A stretch of 64,000 bases of DNA from Sulfurospirillum multivorans DSM 12446. GTDB taxonomy: Bacteria; Campylobacterota; Campylobacteria; Campylobacterales; Sulfurospirillaceae. The position numbers were made by a program, and so were the translations under genes. The stretch covers positions 2,241,654-2,305,653 of the forward strand of contig NZ_CP007201.1 of NCBI RefSeq assembly GCF_000568815.1. Reading direction: 5' to 3'. The first letter of the stretch is position 1; each line of letters starts with the position of its first letter. A model generated the notes under the pieces. The model did no database searches, was not told the DNA's origin, and was given only the letters and a program-made list of their open reading frames with translations. This document shows positions 37,527 to 46,406 of the stretch, piece after piece.

Positions 37527-40052
37527 ATGGATATTGAAGAGATTATTGAAGATTTAATCGACCAAAATGCAAACGATTTTGAAATTTCCAAGTTGATTAA
37601 AGAGCATATCAAGAGCTATCTTGGCTCGCTCAATGAGATATTTGTTGAAAATCAAGGCAAAGACTTCCTCGTTAAACATGCCAAAAAAATCGACCAATTT
37701 ATCATCCTCATTTACAAATACACCCTGCGCAAATACTTCGGAAACTACATGCCGTTTGTCAACTCCATTCCCGTTGTTTTAGTCGGCATGGGAAGCTATG
37801 GAAGGGAAGAGCTGTGCGTCTATTCCGATGTGGATTTGATGGTGGTTTACAAAGCCCTTCCCGGTTATAACATCGAGCCGATGGTGCAATCCATGCTCTA
37901 CCTCGTGTGGGACGCAGGGATCAAACTCGGGCACCGCACCCACAAACTTGAAGAGCTCGTTCCTGCAAGCAATCAAGACCTGACCATCAAAACCGCGATG
38001 CTGGAATCTCGCTTTTTATGCGGTTCAAAACTCTTGTGGATGGAAACCGAGCGGGAACTTTTAAAAATTCAACGCTGGCAGAAAAAAGAGGTTATCGCGC
38101 AGATCGTGAATGCTTATGAAGAGCGTCGCTCAAAGCATCCGATGAGTATGGAGCCCAACATCAAAGAGGGTGTGGGCGGCTTTCGTGATGCCAACACGCT
38201 CTCGTGGATCTGTAAAATTCTCTTTGGCAGTATTCGCATTCGTGACCGTGTGCCTGAGATCATCGATGAAGAGGAGTATCGGGAGTTTCGAAGCTCTTTG
38301 GAGTTTTTATTTCGCGTTCGCTCAGCCCTTCATCTCAGTGCCAAGAAAAAACAAGATGTGCTTAACCTCGAATTCATTCCCGATGTAGCGGAAAAGCTGG
38401 GGTTTGAGAACAAAATATTGAAAAATGCCCAGATGCAACTCGCCTCAAAAACAATGTCAGCGATGCACACCATTGATGTTACATGTAAGATTTTTATGCG
38501 CAAACTCACCGCCTCTATTTTGAGTCAACCGACACGCTTGAGTGCCCTCAAAAAGGGACGCGTAGAAAAAGGGCTTTACGTGGTTGATCACTGTGTGTAT
38601 GCCTCACTCAAAAAGCCAAGCCCCAGTTTGAGTATGGTATTAGCGGAACTGCAACAGTTTGATGACCCAAAACTGAACTTTGACATCAGCTACGTCCATT
38701 ACATCAAAAGTGCTCATTTTACGTCGCACAATTCAAAGAAAATTTACAAGCAATTTCGCGCCCTCCTCTTTCAACACAATCTTTACACGCTTTTCAGCCT
38801 CTTGTACGAAGCTTCCCTTTTACAACAAGTGATTAAGCCTGTACGCCAAATCCTCAATCTTGCGCAGTTTGATGGTTATCACAAACTCCCTGTGGACATT
38901 CACTCCTTGCACACGCTCTATCATTTGGAGAACATCAAAGAGCCGTTCATCAAATCGCTTTTTGATGACCTCTGTCCAGAAGGTCGAGCTTTGATGAAAC
39001 TGGTCGCGTTTTTGCATGACATCGGCAAAGGAAGAAAAGGCGATCACAGTGAACTGGGCGCTAAAATTTTCAGAGCGTATGCGATGAAGTTAGAGTTTTC
39101 AGAACAAGCGATTGAGACGGGAATAACGCTTATTAAGTACCATACGCTGATGAGTAATACGGCGAATCGTGAAGATATTTACGATGAAAGAGTCGTGCTT
39201 GCATTTATCTCAAAACTGCAAAGTCCTCAAATCTTGAAGATGCTTTATATCCTTACCTATGCCGATACCAACGCGGTCAACGACAACATTTACACAGGAT
39301 TTGTCGCCAAATTACTGCGTGAGTTTTACAACTACAGCCTGGATATGTTTGACAAAGAAGAGCTCATCGATGAGACGACAAAACGTCTGCGTAAAGAGAA
39401 CAGTCTCAAAAAGAGTCCTGAGTTTTTAGCCCTCTCCAAAGCGCTTCAGAAAAAAACGCTCAGCGTGCAGTCGAACTTCTTCTTTCTCAAACAAAAAACC
39501 AGTGCCATTGTGCAAATCGTCAAAGAGGCGGAAGAGACACCCATTGACTCGTATCGTTACAAAATCAGCAATGAAGATCACCTCAGCATTAATGTGATTA
39601 GGGGTCAAGCCTTTAACATCGGGTATCTTTTGGGAAAACTCACCTATTTGGATCTTGTTCAGATGGACATCTATAAACTCTTTGATGGCAAGAAATACTT
39701 CCAAATCGACTTTAACGAAAAGGTTGAGGCGTGCGATATTGAACTGATTTGTGAACTTGTCGACAACTCGTTTGATATGAATAAAAAAGTGTCGCTGAAA
39801 AAGCCCATTATCCTCAAAGGGGAGATCGAGATCAACTGCGAACACTCCAAATCGTATGCGCTGATGCACGTCAACACCAAGAACCAACACGGGCTTATGG
39901 CGTACTTTATGAGTGTCTTTGATGAGCATGGTATCGACATTGCAATGGCGAAGATTCAGACCATCAAGAATCGGACGCGAAACCTGCTTTTAATCGAAAA
40001 AACAGGGCTTTTATGCGACAATGGAAAAGATATTTTAGACTATTTTTATTAA
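37527..40052 (+). CDS. glnD: [Protein-PII] uridylyltransferase
   Basis: An 841-residue bifunctional nitrogen sensor that adds or removes UMP on PII according to glutamine. The nucleotidyltransferase motif GSYGREELCVYSDVDLM lies near residues 88-105. An HD domain with FLHDIGKGRKGDHSELGA near residue 494 removes UMP. The C-terminal region after about 780 is ACT-like (NQHGLMAYFMSVFDEHGID). The family order is complete. An LTR-like variable stretch encodes VTCK through one repeat copy. It is upstream of glmS by 15 bases. Confidence 0.9.
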   Translation: MDIEEIIEDLIDQNANDFEISKLIKEHIKSYLGSLNEIFVENQGKDFLVKHAKKIDQFIILIYKYTLRKYFGNYMPFVNSIPVVLVGMGSYGREELCVYSDVDLMVVYKALPGYNIEPMVQSMLYLVWDAGIKLGHRTHKLEELVPASNQDLTIKTAMLESRFLCGSKLLWMETERELLKIQRWQKKEVIAQIVNAYEERRSKHPMSMEPNIKEGVGGFRDANTLSWICKILFGSIRIRDRVPEIIDEEEYREFRSSLEFLFRVRSALHLSAKKKQDVLNLEFIPDVAEKLGFENKILKNAQMQLASKTMSAMHTIDVTCKIFMRKLTASILSQPTRLSALKKGRVEKGLYVVDHCVYASLKKPSPSLSMVLAELQQFDDPKLNFDISYVHYIKSAHFTSHNSKKIYKQFRALLFQHNLYTLFSLLYEASLLQQVIKPVRQILNLAQFDGYHKLPVDIHSLHTLYHLENIKEPFIKSLFDDLCPEGRALMKLVAFLHDIGKGRKGDHSELGAKIFRAYAMKLEFSEQAIETGITLIKYHTLMSNTANREDIYDERVVLAFISKLQSPQILKMLYILTYADTNAVNDNIYTGFVAKLLREFYNYSLDMFDKEELIDETTKRLRKENSLKKSPEFLALSKALQKKTLSVQSNFFFLKQKTSAIVQIVKEAEETPIDSYRYKISNEDHLSINVIRGQAFNIGYLLGKLTYLDLVQMDIYKLFDGKKYFQIDFNEKVEACDIELICELVDNSFDMNKKVSLKKPIILKGEIEINCEHSKSYALMHVNTKNQHGLMAYFMSVFDEHGIDIAMAKIQTIKNRTRNLLLIEKTGLLCDNGKDILDYFY

Positions 40053-40067
40053 AAAAAGGTGACGTTT

Positions 40068-41879
40068 ATGTGTGGAATTGTTGGCTATATTGGAACAAAA
40101 GAGAAGCGAAATTTTTTAATCAATGGACTCAAAGAGCTCGAATACCGAGGCTATGATTCAGCGGGAATTGCGGTGCTTAAAGAGGGTGAAATCACTGCAT
40201 TTAAAGCGACCGGAAAACTCTCTAACCTCAGCCATAAAGTGGAGCATTTTAGCTCTTCAGGCTTTGGCGTGGGCATTGGGCACACAAGATGGGCAACGCA
40301 TGGAAAACCCACCGAAGCGAATGCACACCCACATTGGGGGCAATACTCCTACATCATTCATAACGGAATCATCGAAAATTACAAAGAGATCAAAGATGAA
40401 CTCTTAAAAGATGGCGTCAAATTTTTAAGCCAAACCGACACCGAAGTTGCTGTTCACCTGTTTGAAAAAAATGTTAAAGAGGTGGGGGATTGCTTTAAAG
40501 CATTTGAGAAGACGATTGCTTCGTTGCAGGGCGCGTATGCAATTTTATTGATCACCAAAAAAGAGCCCGATGTGATCTTTTTTGCTAAAAATGCTGTGCC
40601 GCTGCTCCTTGGTACCAACGCCGAAGGCGAAGTCTACTTTAGCTCCTCCGATGCGCCGCTTGTCGGACTTGTCAATGAAGTCGTCTACTTAGAAGATGGC
40701 GAATACGGTTGGGCAAAAGACAAAGAGATTACCCTTCTGAAAGAGTTTAAGCCACAACACCTTGATTTTAAAACCTTAACCCACGACAAAATTTCTGCAC
40801 AAAAAGATGGCTTTCGTTACTTTATGGAAAAAGAGATTTACGAGCAATCTTTAGTAGTAGCTGAGACATTGATGGGTCGCATTAAAGACAATTCGGTTGT
40901 TTTGGATGAACTCTCACATCTTGATCTAAGTAGCATTGATGCGATCAAAATCTGTGCCTGCGGGACGAGTTACCACGCTGCACTCAGTGCCTCTTATATG
41001 TTTGAGAGGCTTGCGAAAATTCGCTGTAACGTTGAAATTGCCAGTGAATTTCGCTACAAAGAGCCTTTGCTTGATCCAAAAACGCTCTTTATTGTCATCT
41101 CTCAAAGCGGCGAAACGGCAGATACCCTAGAAGCACTTAAAATGGCAAAGCAGAGCGGTATGAGCACGCTTGCTATCTGCAATGTCGATAACTCTTCCAT
41201 CGTACGCACTGCCGATATGACGATTCTTACGCGTGCTGGCATCGAAAAAGGGGTTGCAAGTACCAAAGCCTTTGCAACCCAAGTCGTTACCCTTTGGCTG
41301 TTAAGCCTTTTTGTGGGTGAAGCAAAAGGAACCATTGAAGAATCAATCTTGCAACGTGAGATTGCAGCCCTATTGCATATTCCCCTTGTTTTAAAAGTCA
41401 ATGAGAGTGTGCATGAGAAGATTCGTCGTCTCTCCAAACGCTATTTGCATGGGCATGGCTTTTTCTTTATCGGACGCGATCTTTTCTACCCGCTTGCGCT
41501 TGAAGGAGCGCTTAAACTGAAAGAGATCAGCTATTTACATGCGGAAGGTTACCCAGCAGGTGAAATGAAACACGGCCCCATCGCACTGGCGGACAGTGAA
41601 CTTTTTACGATTGCCTTAATGCCTAAAAATCTTTTGTACGACAAAATGAAAAGTAACGTTGAAGAGCTAGGTGCGCGTGATTCGACACTGCTCATTATCA
41701 GTCCAGAGCCTTTTGAATTAGCCGATGATTTTATTAAAACAACTCCTCAAACACATATGATGAGTGAGTTTTTTGAGATGATGATTATCACCCAGTTGCT
41801 GGCGTTAGAGATTTCGATCCGTTTAGGAAACGATGTGGATATGCCACGAAATCTTGCCAAAAGTGTGACCGTAGAATAA
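40068..41879 (+). CDS. glmS: Glutamine-fructose-6-phosphate aminotransferase
   Basis: Makes glucosamine-6-phosphate for cell-wall and lipopolysaccharide precursors. The mature N-terminus must begin with the catalytic cysteine, so the ATG at 40068 (MCGIVGYIG, Cys2) is the start, not the in-frame GTG three codons earlier; AGGTGA precedes it. GHTRWATHGKPTEANAHPH marks the glutaminase domain, and two SIS domains follow (CGTSYHAALSASYM, SQSGETADTLEAL), ending in the usual AKSVTVE. It has 603 residues, the normal length. Confidence 0.96.
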   Translation: MCGIVGYIGTKEKRNFLINGLKELEYRGYDSAGIAVLKEGEITAFKATGKLSNLSHKVEHFSSSGFGVGIGHTRWATHGKPTEANAHPHWGQYSYIIHNGIIENYKEIKDELLKDGVKFLSQTDTEVAVHLFEKNVKEVGDCFKAFEKTIASLQGAYAILLITKKEPDVIFFAKNAVPLLLGTNAEGEVYFSSSDAPLVGLVNEVVYLEDGEYGWAKDKEITLLKEFKPQHLDFKTLTHDKISAQKDGFRYFMEKEIYEQSLVVAETLMGRIKDNSVVLDELSHLDLSSIDAIKICACGTSYHAALSASYMFERLAKIRCNVEIASEFRYKEPLLDPKTLFIVISQSGETADTLEALKMAKQSGMSTLAICNVDNSSIVRTADMTILTRAGIEKGVASTKAFATQVVTLWLLSLFVGEAKGTIEESILQREIAALLHIPLVLKVNESVHEKIRRLSKRYLHGHGFFFIGRDLFYPLALEGALKLKEISYLHAEGYPAGEMKHGPIALADSELFTIALMPKNLLYDKMKSNVEELGARDSTLLIISPEPFELADDFIKTTPQTHMMSEFFEMMIITQLLALEISIRLGNDVDMPRNLAKSVTVE

Positions 41880-41891
41880 TTACATGTAAGG
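41880..41891. repeat. TTACATGTAAGG repeat between glmS stop and cyclase ribosome site
   Basis: This imperfect palindrome copy begins right after the glmS stop codon, and its right end supplies the AAGGAAG ribosome site of the diguanylate cyclase gene. Confidence 0.75.
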
Positions 41892-41898
41892 AAGTGTG

Positions 41899-43728
41899 AT
41901 GCAAAAAAAGCTCTCTTTGGTTATTGTTGGAACGATTTTTATCTCTTTTATGCTGTTGATGGTCATTTTAGCGTTTTCCATTCGTGACCTTGGTATCAAA
42001 AATGCGGAAGAGAAAGCACAAATCATTGCGGATCTGGTTCAAGATGGACTCTCCGCGCACATGCTCAGTGGCACGATGGATCAAAGAGAGTTTTTTCTCA
42101 ATAAAATCAGCACCGCCAAAGGAGTCGAAGCGCTTTGGGTAGTTCGCAGTGAATCGGTCATCAAACAGTTTGGAAAAGGCTTCAATAACGAAGTGGTTCG
42201 CGATGAGATTGATGATAAGACACTTAAAACAGGAACCGTTCACAAACAAAACGAAGAGAGTTCACACAGTGCAAAACTGCGCATCAGCACCCCTTACATT
42301 GCCAAAGAGAATGGCTCACCTAACTGTATGCAGTGCCACCAAGCCAAAGAGGGTGAAGTTTTAGGCGCGATCAGCATTGTGTTTAATATCAATGAAGTGC
42401 GCACCAACGGTGTTATCACCTCCTTAGGCATTTTGTTGCTTTCCATTTTCATTATGCTCTTCATTTTTTTCGTCATCAATCGTTCCATGAAACCCCTGAT
42501 GGAGCTTTTCGATTCGATTACCTTTGTCATGAACAAAGCGCAAGAGGGTGACTACAGCAGACGCGTTCGCTTTAGCGGTAGCGACAAAGAGTGCCACAAT
42601 GTGATGTTTTGGATCAATTCACTCCTTGAAAAACTTGAAAATACACTCAATGACATTGAAGTCACCGTTAAAAAGTTTTTAGCCCTTTCACCCAACCATC
42701 AACCTGACCTTCTTTTGGATGCACAAGCAATTGTGCACGAGCTCTCCGACATTTATCAGTTTAAACGCACCATCGAATTTGATGAAGACAAAGAGCAGGT
42801 GTATCGACGTATTGGTTCTATTTTACAGCACGATTTGGGGCTTGAAGATTTTGTCTTGATCGAATCAGGCAAAGATGCGATCAACCCAACCATTGTCTTT
42901 GATGCTTCCAGTCAAAAGCGTACCATTGACCCGACGTGTAGGGCACTTCGCACCAAACAAGCCGTTTATTCCGATCAGTTTAGAAATATCTGCGAATCGT
43001 GTGACTCCTGTGCGCATCATTTGTGTATTCCTTATCTGATCAGCAGTGATTTTGAACTTTTGCTTAGCATTTGGACCACGACACCTGAAGCGTTAGCGCA
43101 CACCAAAGAGCAACTGCCTAAAATTCAAAACTACATCGACGCCGCACGCCCAGAGTTGGTGAGTAAAAACCTGACGGAAATTTTAAAAATCTCCTCTACC
43201 ACTGACGCGTTAACAGGACTTTACAACCGAAAATACCTGGATGAGTACATCGAAAAAGCGCTCTCTCAAGCCAAACGCAATGGCATTGTGTATGGTATTT
43301 TGATGATCGACATTGACTTTTTCAAAATGGTCAACGACACGTACGGGCATGATGTTGGGGATCGCGCTATCAAGGCTTTATCACACATCCTTAAAGAGAA
43401 TATCCGAGAAGCCGATACGGCCTTTCGCTTTGGTGGCGAAGAGTTTTTGATCTTGCTGTATGAATGCGAAGAGACCATGGTCGAAAATATCGCCAATAAA
43501 ATACGTATGGCCTTTGAAAAAACACCGATTCAATCCAATAATGGAGCGACTTTTAACAAAACACTCAGTGTGGGTGCATCGATTTTTCCTAAAGATTCAG
43601 ACTCTATTTGGAAGTGCATTAAGTTTGCAGATATTGCGCTTTATAACGCAAAAGACAGCGGTCGTAACTGTATTAAACGTTTTGAACTCAATATGCTTGA
43701 TGAGCAAGAGCTCAAAAACGCCTTCTAA
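41899..43728 (+). CDS. Membrane diguanylate cyclase with periplasmic c-type heme domain
   Basis: A 609-residue protein. TM1 is at about 5-28. The periplasmic domain contains NCMQCHQAKEGEV (CxxCH at 143-147), a c-type heme site as in DUF3365/Tll0287-like sensors. TM2 at about 172-195 and a HAMP-like linker follow. A cytoplasmic domain with clustered cysteines (347, 365, 368, 371, 376; ICESCDSCAHHLC) comes next, then GGDEF with FRFGGEEF at about 512 and the inhibitory RxxD (READ) five residues before it, so catalysis and feedback look intact. It probably makes c-di-GMP in response to redox, gas or heme-ligand signals. The ATG at 41899 has AAGGAAG upstream. Confidence 0.85.
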   Translation: MQKKLSLVIVGTIFISFMLLMVILAFSIRDLGIKNAEEKAQIIADLVQDGLSAHMLSGTMDQREFFLNKISTAKGVEALWVVRSESVIKQFGKGFNNEVVRDEIDDKTLKTGTVHKQNEESSHSAKLRISTPYIAKENGSPNCMQCHQAKEGEVLGAISIVFNINEVRTNGVITSLGILLLSIFIMLFIFFVINRSMKPLMELFDSITFVMNKAQEGDYSRRVRFSGSDKECHNVMFWINSLLEKLENTLNDIEVTVKKFLALSPNHQPDLLLDAQAIVHELSDIYQFKRTIEFDEDKEQVYRRIGSILQHDLGLEDFVLIESGKDAINPTIVFDASSQKRTIDPTCRALRTKQAVYSDQFRNICESCDSCAHHLCIPYLISSDFELLLSIWTTTPEALAHTKEQLPKIQNYIDAARPELVSKNLTEILKISSTTDALTGLYNRKYLDEYIEKALSQAKRNGIVYGILMIDIDFFKMVNDTYGHDVGDRAIKALSHILKENIREADTAFRFGGEEFLILLYECEETMVENIANKIRMAFEKTPIQSNNGATFNKTLSVGASIFPKDSDSIWKCIKFADIALYNAKDSGRNCIKRFELNMLDEQELKNAF

Positions 43729-43737
43729 AACGCCTGT

Positions 43738-44613
43738 ATGAAATTTTACCGTGTCTATGTTGAGCTCACCAATATTTGTGGGCTCAAATGCAGCTTTTGC
43801 CCGCCTCAAGTCATCCCATCGCAGTCGATGCCGCCTGCTTTTTTTGAGCATATCTTAGACGAACTTGCTCCCTACACGAAGGAGATTGCGTATCACATGG
43901 GTGGCGATCCACTCACGCTTTCGCAGTTAAAAGCCTATTTGGATCTTACATGTAAAAAGAATTTTAAAGGCGTGCTCACGACCAGTGGCTACTATTTGGG
44001 CAAACATGACCTTCACACGCTGATGCACCCCGCACTCAAGCAGATCAATATTTCACTCAACAGCTACAATAAAAACAGTATGCCACTCTCGTTTGAAGCA
44101 TACATGGAGCCTATTATTGCACTGTGCAGGCTTAAGAGGGAGCAAAATCCAAACCTTTTTATCAACCTTCGTGTCTGGAATATGGACGCCTCTCAAAGTG
44201 AAAAAACCTTCAATGAAAGGCTCTTTACTTACCTTGAAACCGCCTTTGACATCCCTTTACATGTAAAGCGTCTTTATGAAGAGAAACCTCGTTCCATCAG
44301 GCTTGAGAGCAAGATTCTGCTTCATTTTGATCACTACTTTGAATGGCCCTCCTTGGACTCTTCGCATCACTCGGAAGGAAAATGCTTAGGACTGAGCTCA
44401 CATTTTGGTATACTCTCTAACGGAGCTGTTGTGCCGTGTTGTTTAGACAAAGATGGGGTGATGGAGCTGGGGAATTTACATGTAAACTCACTGAAAAGCA
44501 TTTTAGAAACCCCAAGGGTTCACGCCATCATCGATGGATTTAAACACCACAAAGCTGTGGAGCCTTTATGCCAAAAATGCCACTATAAACACCGATTTGA
44601 GGAGAACGAATGA
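43738..44613 (+). CDS. Radical SAM protein with SPASM-like C-terminus
   Basis: A 291-residue enzyme. CGLKCSFCPP near the N-terminus is the CxxxCxxC radical SAM cluster motif, and MGGDPLTL matches the SAM-binding GGDP/GGEP region. C-terminal cysteines (GKCLGL, VVPCCLD, LCQKCHYKH) suggest an auxiliary SPASM-type cluster. The reaction is unknown. Three palindrome copies encode LTCK, LHVK and LHVN. It overlaps the HIT gene by four bases, indicating joint translation. Confidence 0.75.
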   Translation: MKFYRVYVELTNICGLKCSFCPPQVIPSQSMPPAFFEHILDELAPYTKEIAYHMGGDPLTLSQLKAYLDLTCKKNFKGVLTTSGYYLGKHDLHTLMHPALKQINISLNSYNKNSMPLSFEAYMEPIIALCRLKREQNPNLFINLRVWNMDASQSEKTFNERLFTYLETAFDIPLHVKRLYEEKPRSIRLESKILLHFDHYFEWPSLDSSHHSEGKCLGLSSHFGILSNGAVVPCCLDKDGVMELGNLHVNSLKSILETPRVHAIIDGFKHHKAVEPLCQKCHYKHRFEENE

Positions 44614-44981
44614 GCGAAAAACTCTACGAAAATAGCTATTTTTATATATTACGTGAAAATGCCACGATTCCGTGGGTCAAGATTTTTACACAACATCCCT
44701 ACAAAGAGCTCAGCGATTGCGACCCTGAGACCCAAGCAGCCCTGCTAAAAGCGATGCTCGTTGTTGAAGAGACGATGCGTTTTTACTACAATCCTAAAAA
44801 AATCAACATTGCGATGTTTGGCAATTATGTACCACACCTGCACATTCACATCATGGCACGGTTTGAAGAAGATTCACACTTCCCTGAGTCGATGTGGGGC
44901 GTTAAGCAACGTGAAGCGACCCTTTTCCTACCGAGTTTTGAGAACTTTGTGACCATTTTACACAGCAAATTAGCCTCCTAG
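44610..44981 (+). CDS. HIT-family nucleotide hydrolase
   Basis: A 123-residue histidine-triad protein with the catalytic PHLHIHIMARF (His-x-His-x-His) near residues 75-85. The family hydrolyses nucleoside phosphoramidates, adenylylated lysine or dinucleoside polyphosphates. Coupling with the upstream radical SAM gene by ATGA overlap suggests related roles, but no pathway is known to me. Confidence 0.83.
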   Translation: MSEKLYENSYFYILRENATIPWVKIFTQHPYKELSDCDPETQAALLKAMLVVEETMRFYYNPKKINIAMFGNYVPHLHIHIMARFEEDSHFPESMWGVKQREATLFLPSFENFVTILHSKLAS

Positions 44982-45059
44982 GCGTACTTTTGGGTAGAAT
45001 TTAATCTCCCTTTTGCTAAGCTTTTTGGAAAAAATTTAAACTAATTATAAAGATACTGA

Positions 45060-46376
45060 ATGAAAAAAATCTCTCTGGGCCTTTGTCTGTTACTTTCAAC
45101 GTACGCATTTAGCGCAAATTTACACTACTCACTGATCAAAAAAGAGAGTGGCAAAGCGGGCAGCACGCTGCTTGTTATTGGAGGTATTCATGGCGATGAA
45201 CCTGGCGGTTATTTTGCACCTATGCTCCTTGCTAAACATTACAAAATTGAGAGTGGCAATCTTTGGGTCGTTCCAAACCTCAACTTCGATAGCATCGTCA
45301 AAAATGCTCGTGGCATTAACGGCGATATGAACCGTAAATTTGCCAAAGTAGAACCCAAAGATAAAGATTTTGAGATCGTGATGGAGATTAAAAAGCTGAT
45401 CCTTCAGCCTAAAGTAGACTTAACACTCAACCTCCATGATGGGCAAGGTTTCTACCGTGCTCGGCAAATCAACAAAGACTTTAACCCAAAAGCGTGGGGA
45501 CAAGCAACCATCATTGATCAACAAAACATGCCCCATGCCAAATACGGAAACCTTGCAGAGATCGCTAAAAAAGTCAATCAAGAGACCAACGTTGATCTCA
45601 TCGAAGATGTGCATGAGTTTAACGTGAAAAACACCAACACCAAAGCGCAAGATAAGGCGATGCAACAAAGCCTGACCTACTTTGCGATTACCCATAACAA
45701 ACCCGCTTTTGCGATTGAGACCAGTAAAAATATCACGGAGCTTTCACACAAAGTTTTTTACCAACTCAAAACCATCGAAAAATTTATGGACGAGATGAAT
45801 ATTAAATATACACGCTCGTTTGAGTTATCGCAAGAGACCATCAAAAAACTCTTAAGTGATGATGGCATGCTCGAGATTCCACCGACCAAAATTACATTGG
45901 ATCTCTCAACACTGAAGCCTTATATTAAATTTTTTCCAATGAGTAAAGAGGCATTGGTGTATCATAGTACCAATCCTCTTGTGGCGGTTCTTAAAGAGAA
46001 AGATGAATACAAAATCATGAATGGCAACATCTTAGTTTCCAAACTCAAACCTGACTTTTTTGAGTTTGAGGACTCGTTAAAGAGTGTTGGATTGATCATT
46101 GATGGTCAAAAAAGCAGTGCTAAAATTGGCTCATTGATTAGTGCTAAAAACAGTTTCCAAATTGACCCTATTCAGGGGTATAGGATTAATATGATTGGTT
46201 ATTCTAAAGAAGGTGTTACGAGTGAAGGTGGCATCCACGTTACCCCAAAAGACTTTATGGAAAATTACGCCATTGATAAAGATGAAACCACCTATATGGT
46301 ACAATTTTACAAAGATAAAAAGTTTTGCGGTATGATCAATATTAAATTTGAAGATGAGAAAAAAAGCAAAAAATAG
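45060..46376 (+). CDS. Peptidoglycan carboxypeptidase, Csd4/Pgp1-like (M14/M99)
   Basis: A 438-residue periplasmic zinc peptidase. The signal peptide (about 1-18, TYAFSA) is followed by GGIHGDEPGGYF, the HxxE zinc pair, and LNLHDGQGF supplies the third ligand. Related H. pylori Csd4 and Campylobacter Pgp1 are DL-carboxypeptidases that trim tripeptide stems and produce helical cell shape. This fits a curved or spiral Campylobacterota cell. C-terminal domains of about 170 residues match the three-domain layout of that family. Confidence 0.82.
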   Translation: MKKISLGLCLLLSTYAFSANLHYSLIKKESGKAGSTLLVIGGIHGDEPGGYFAPMLLAKHYKIESGNLWVVPNLNFDSIVKNARGINGDMNRKFAKVEPKDKDFEIVMEIKKLILQPKVDLTLNLHDGQGFYRARQINKDFNPKAWGQATIIDQQNMPHAKYGNLAEIAKKVNQETNVDLIEDVHEFNVKNTNTKAQDKAMQQSLTYFAITHNKPAFAIETSKNITELSHKVFYQLKTIEKFMDEMNIKYTRSFELSQETIKKLLSDDGMLEIPPTKITLDLSTLKPYIKFFPMSKEALVYHSTNPLVAVLKEKDEYKIMNGNILVSKLKPDFFEFEDSLKSVGLIIDGQKSSAKIGSLISAKNSFQIDPIQGYRINMIGYSKEGVTSEGGIHVTPKDFMENYAIDKDETTYMVQFYKDKKFCGMINIKFEDEKKSKK

Positions 46377-46406
46377 CCTTCCGTAGTATTAAAAAAGGAG
46401 CGCCAT

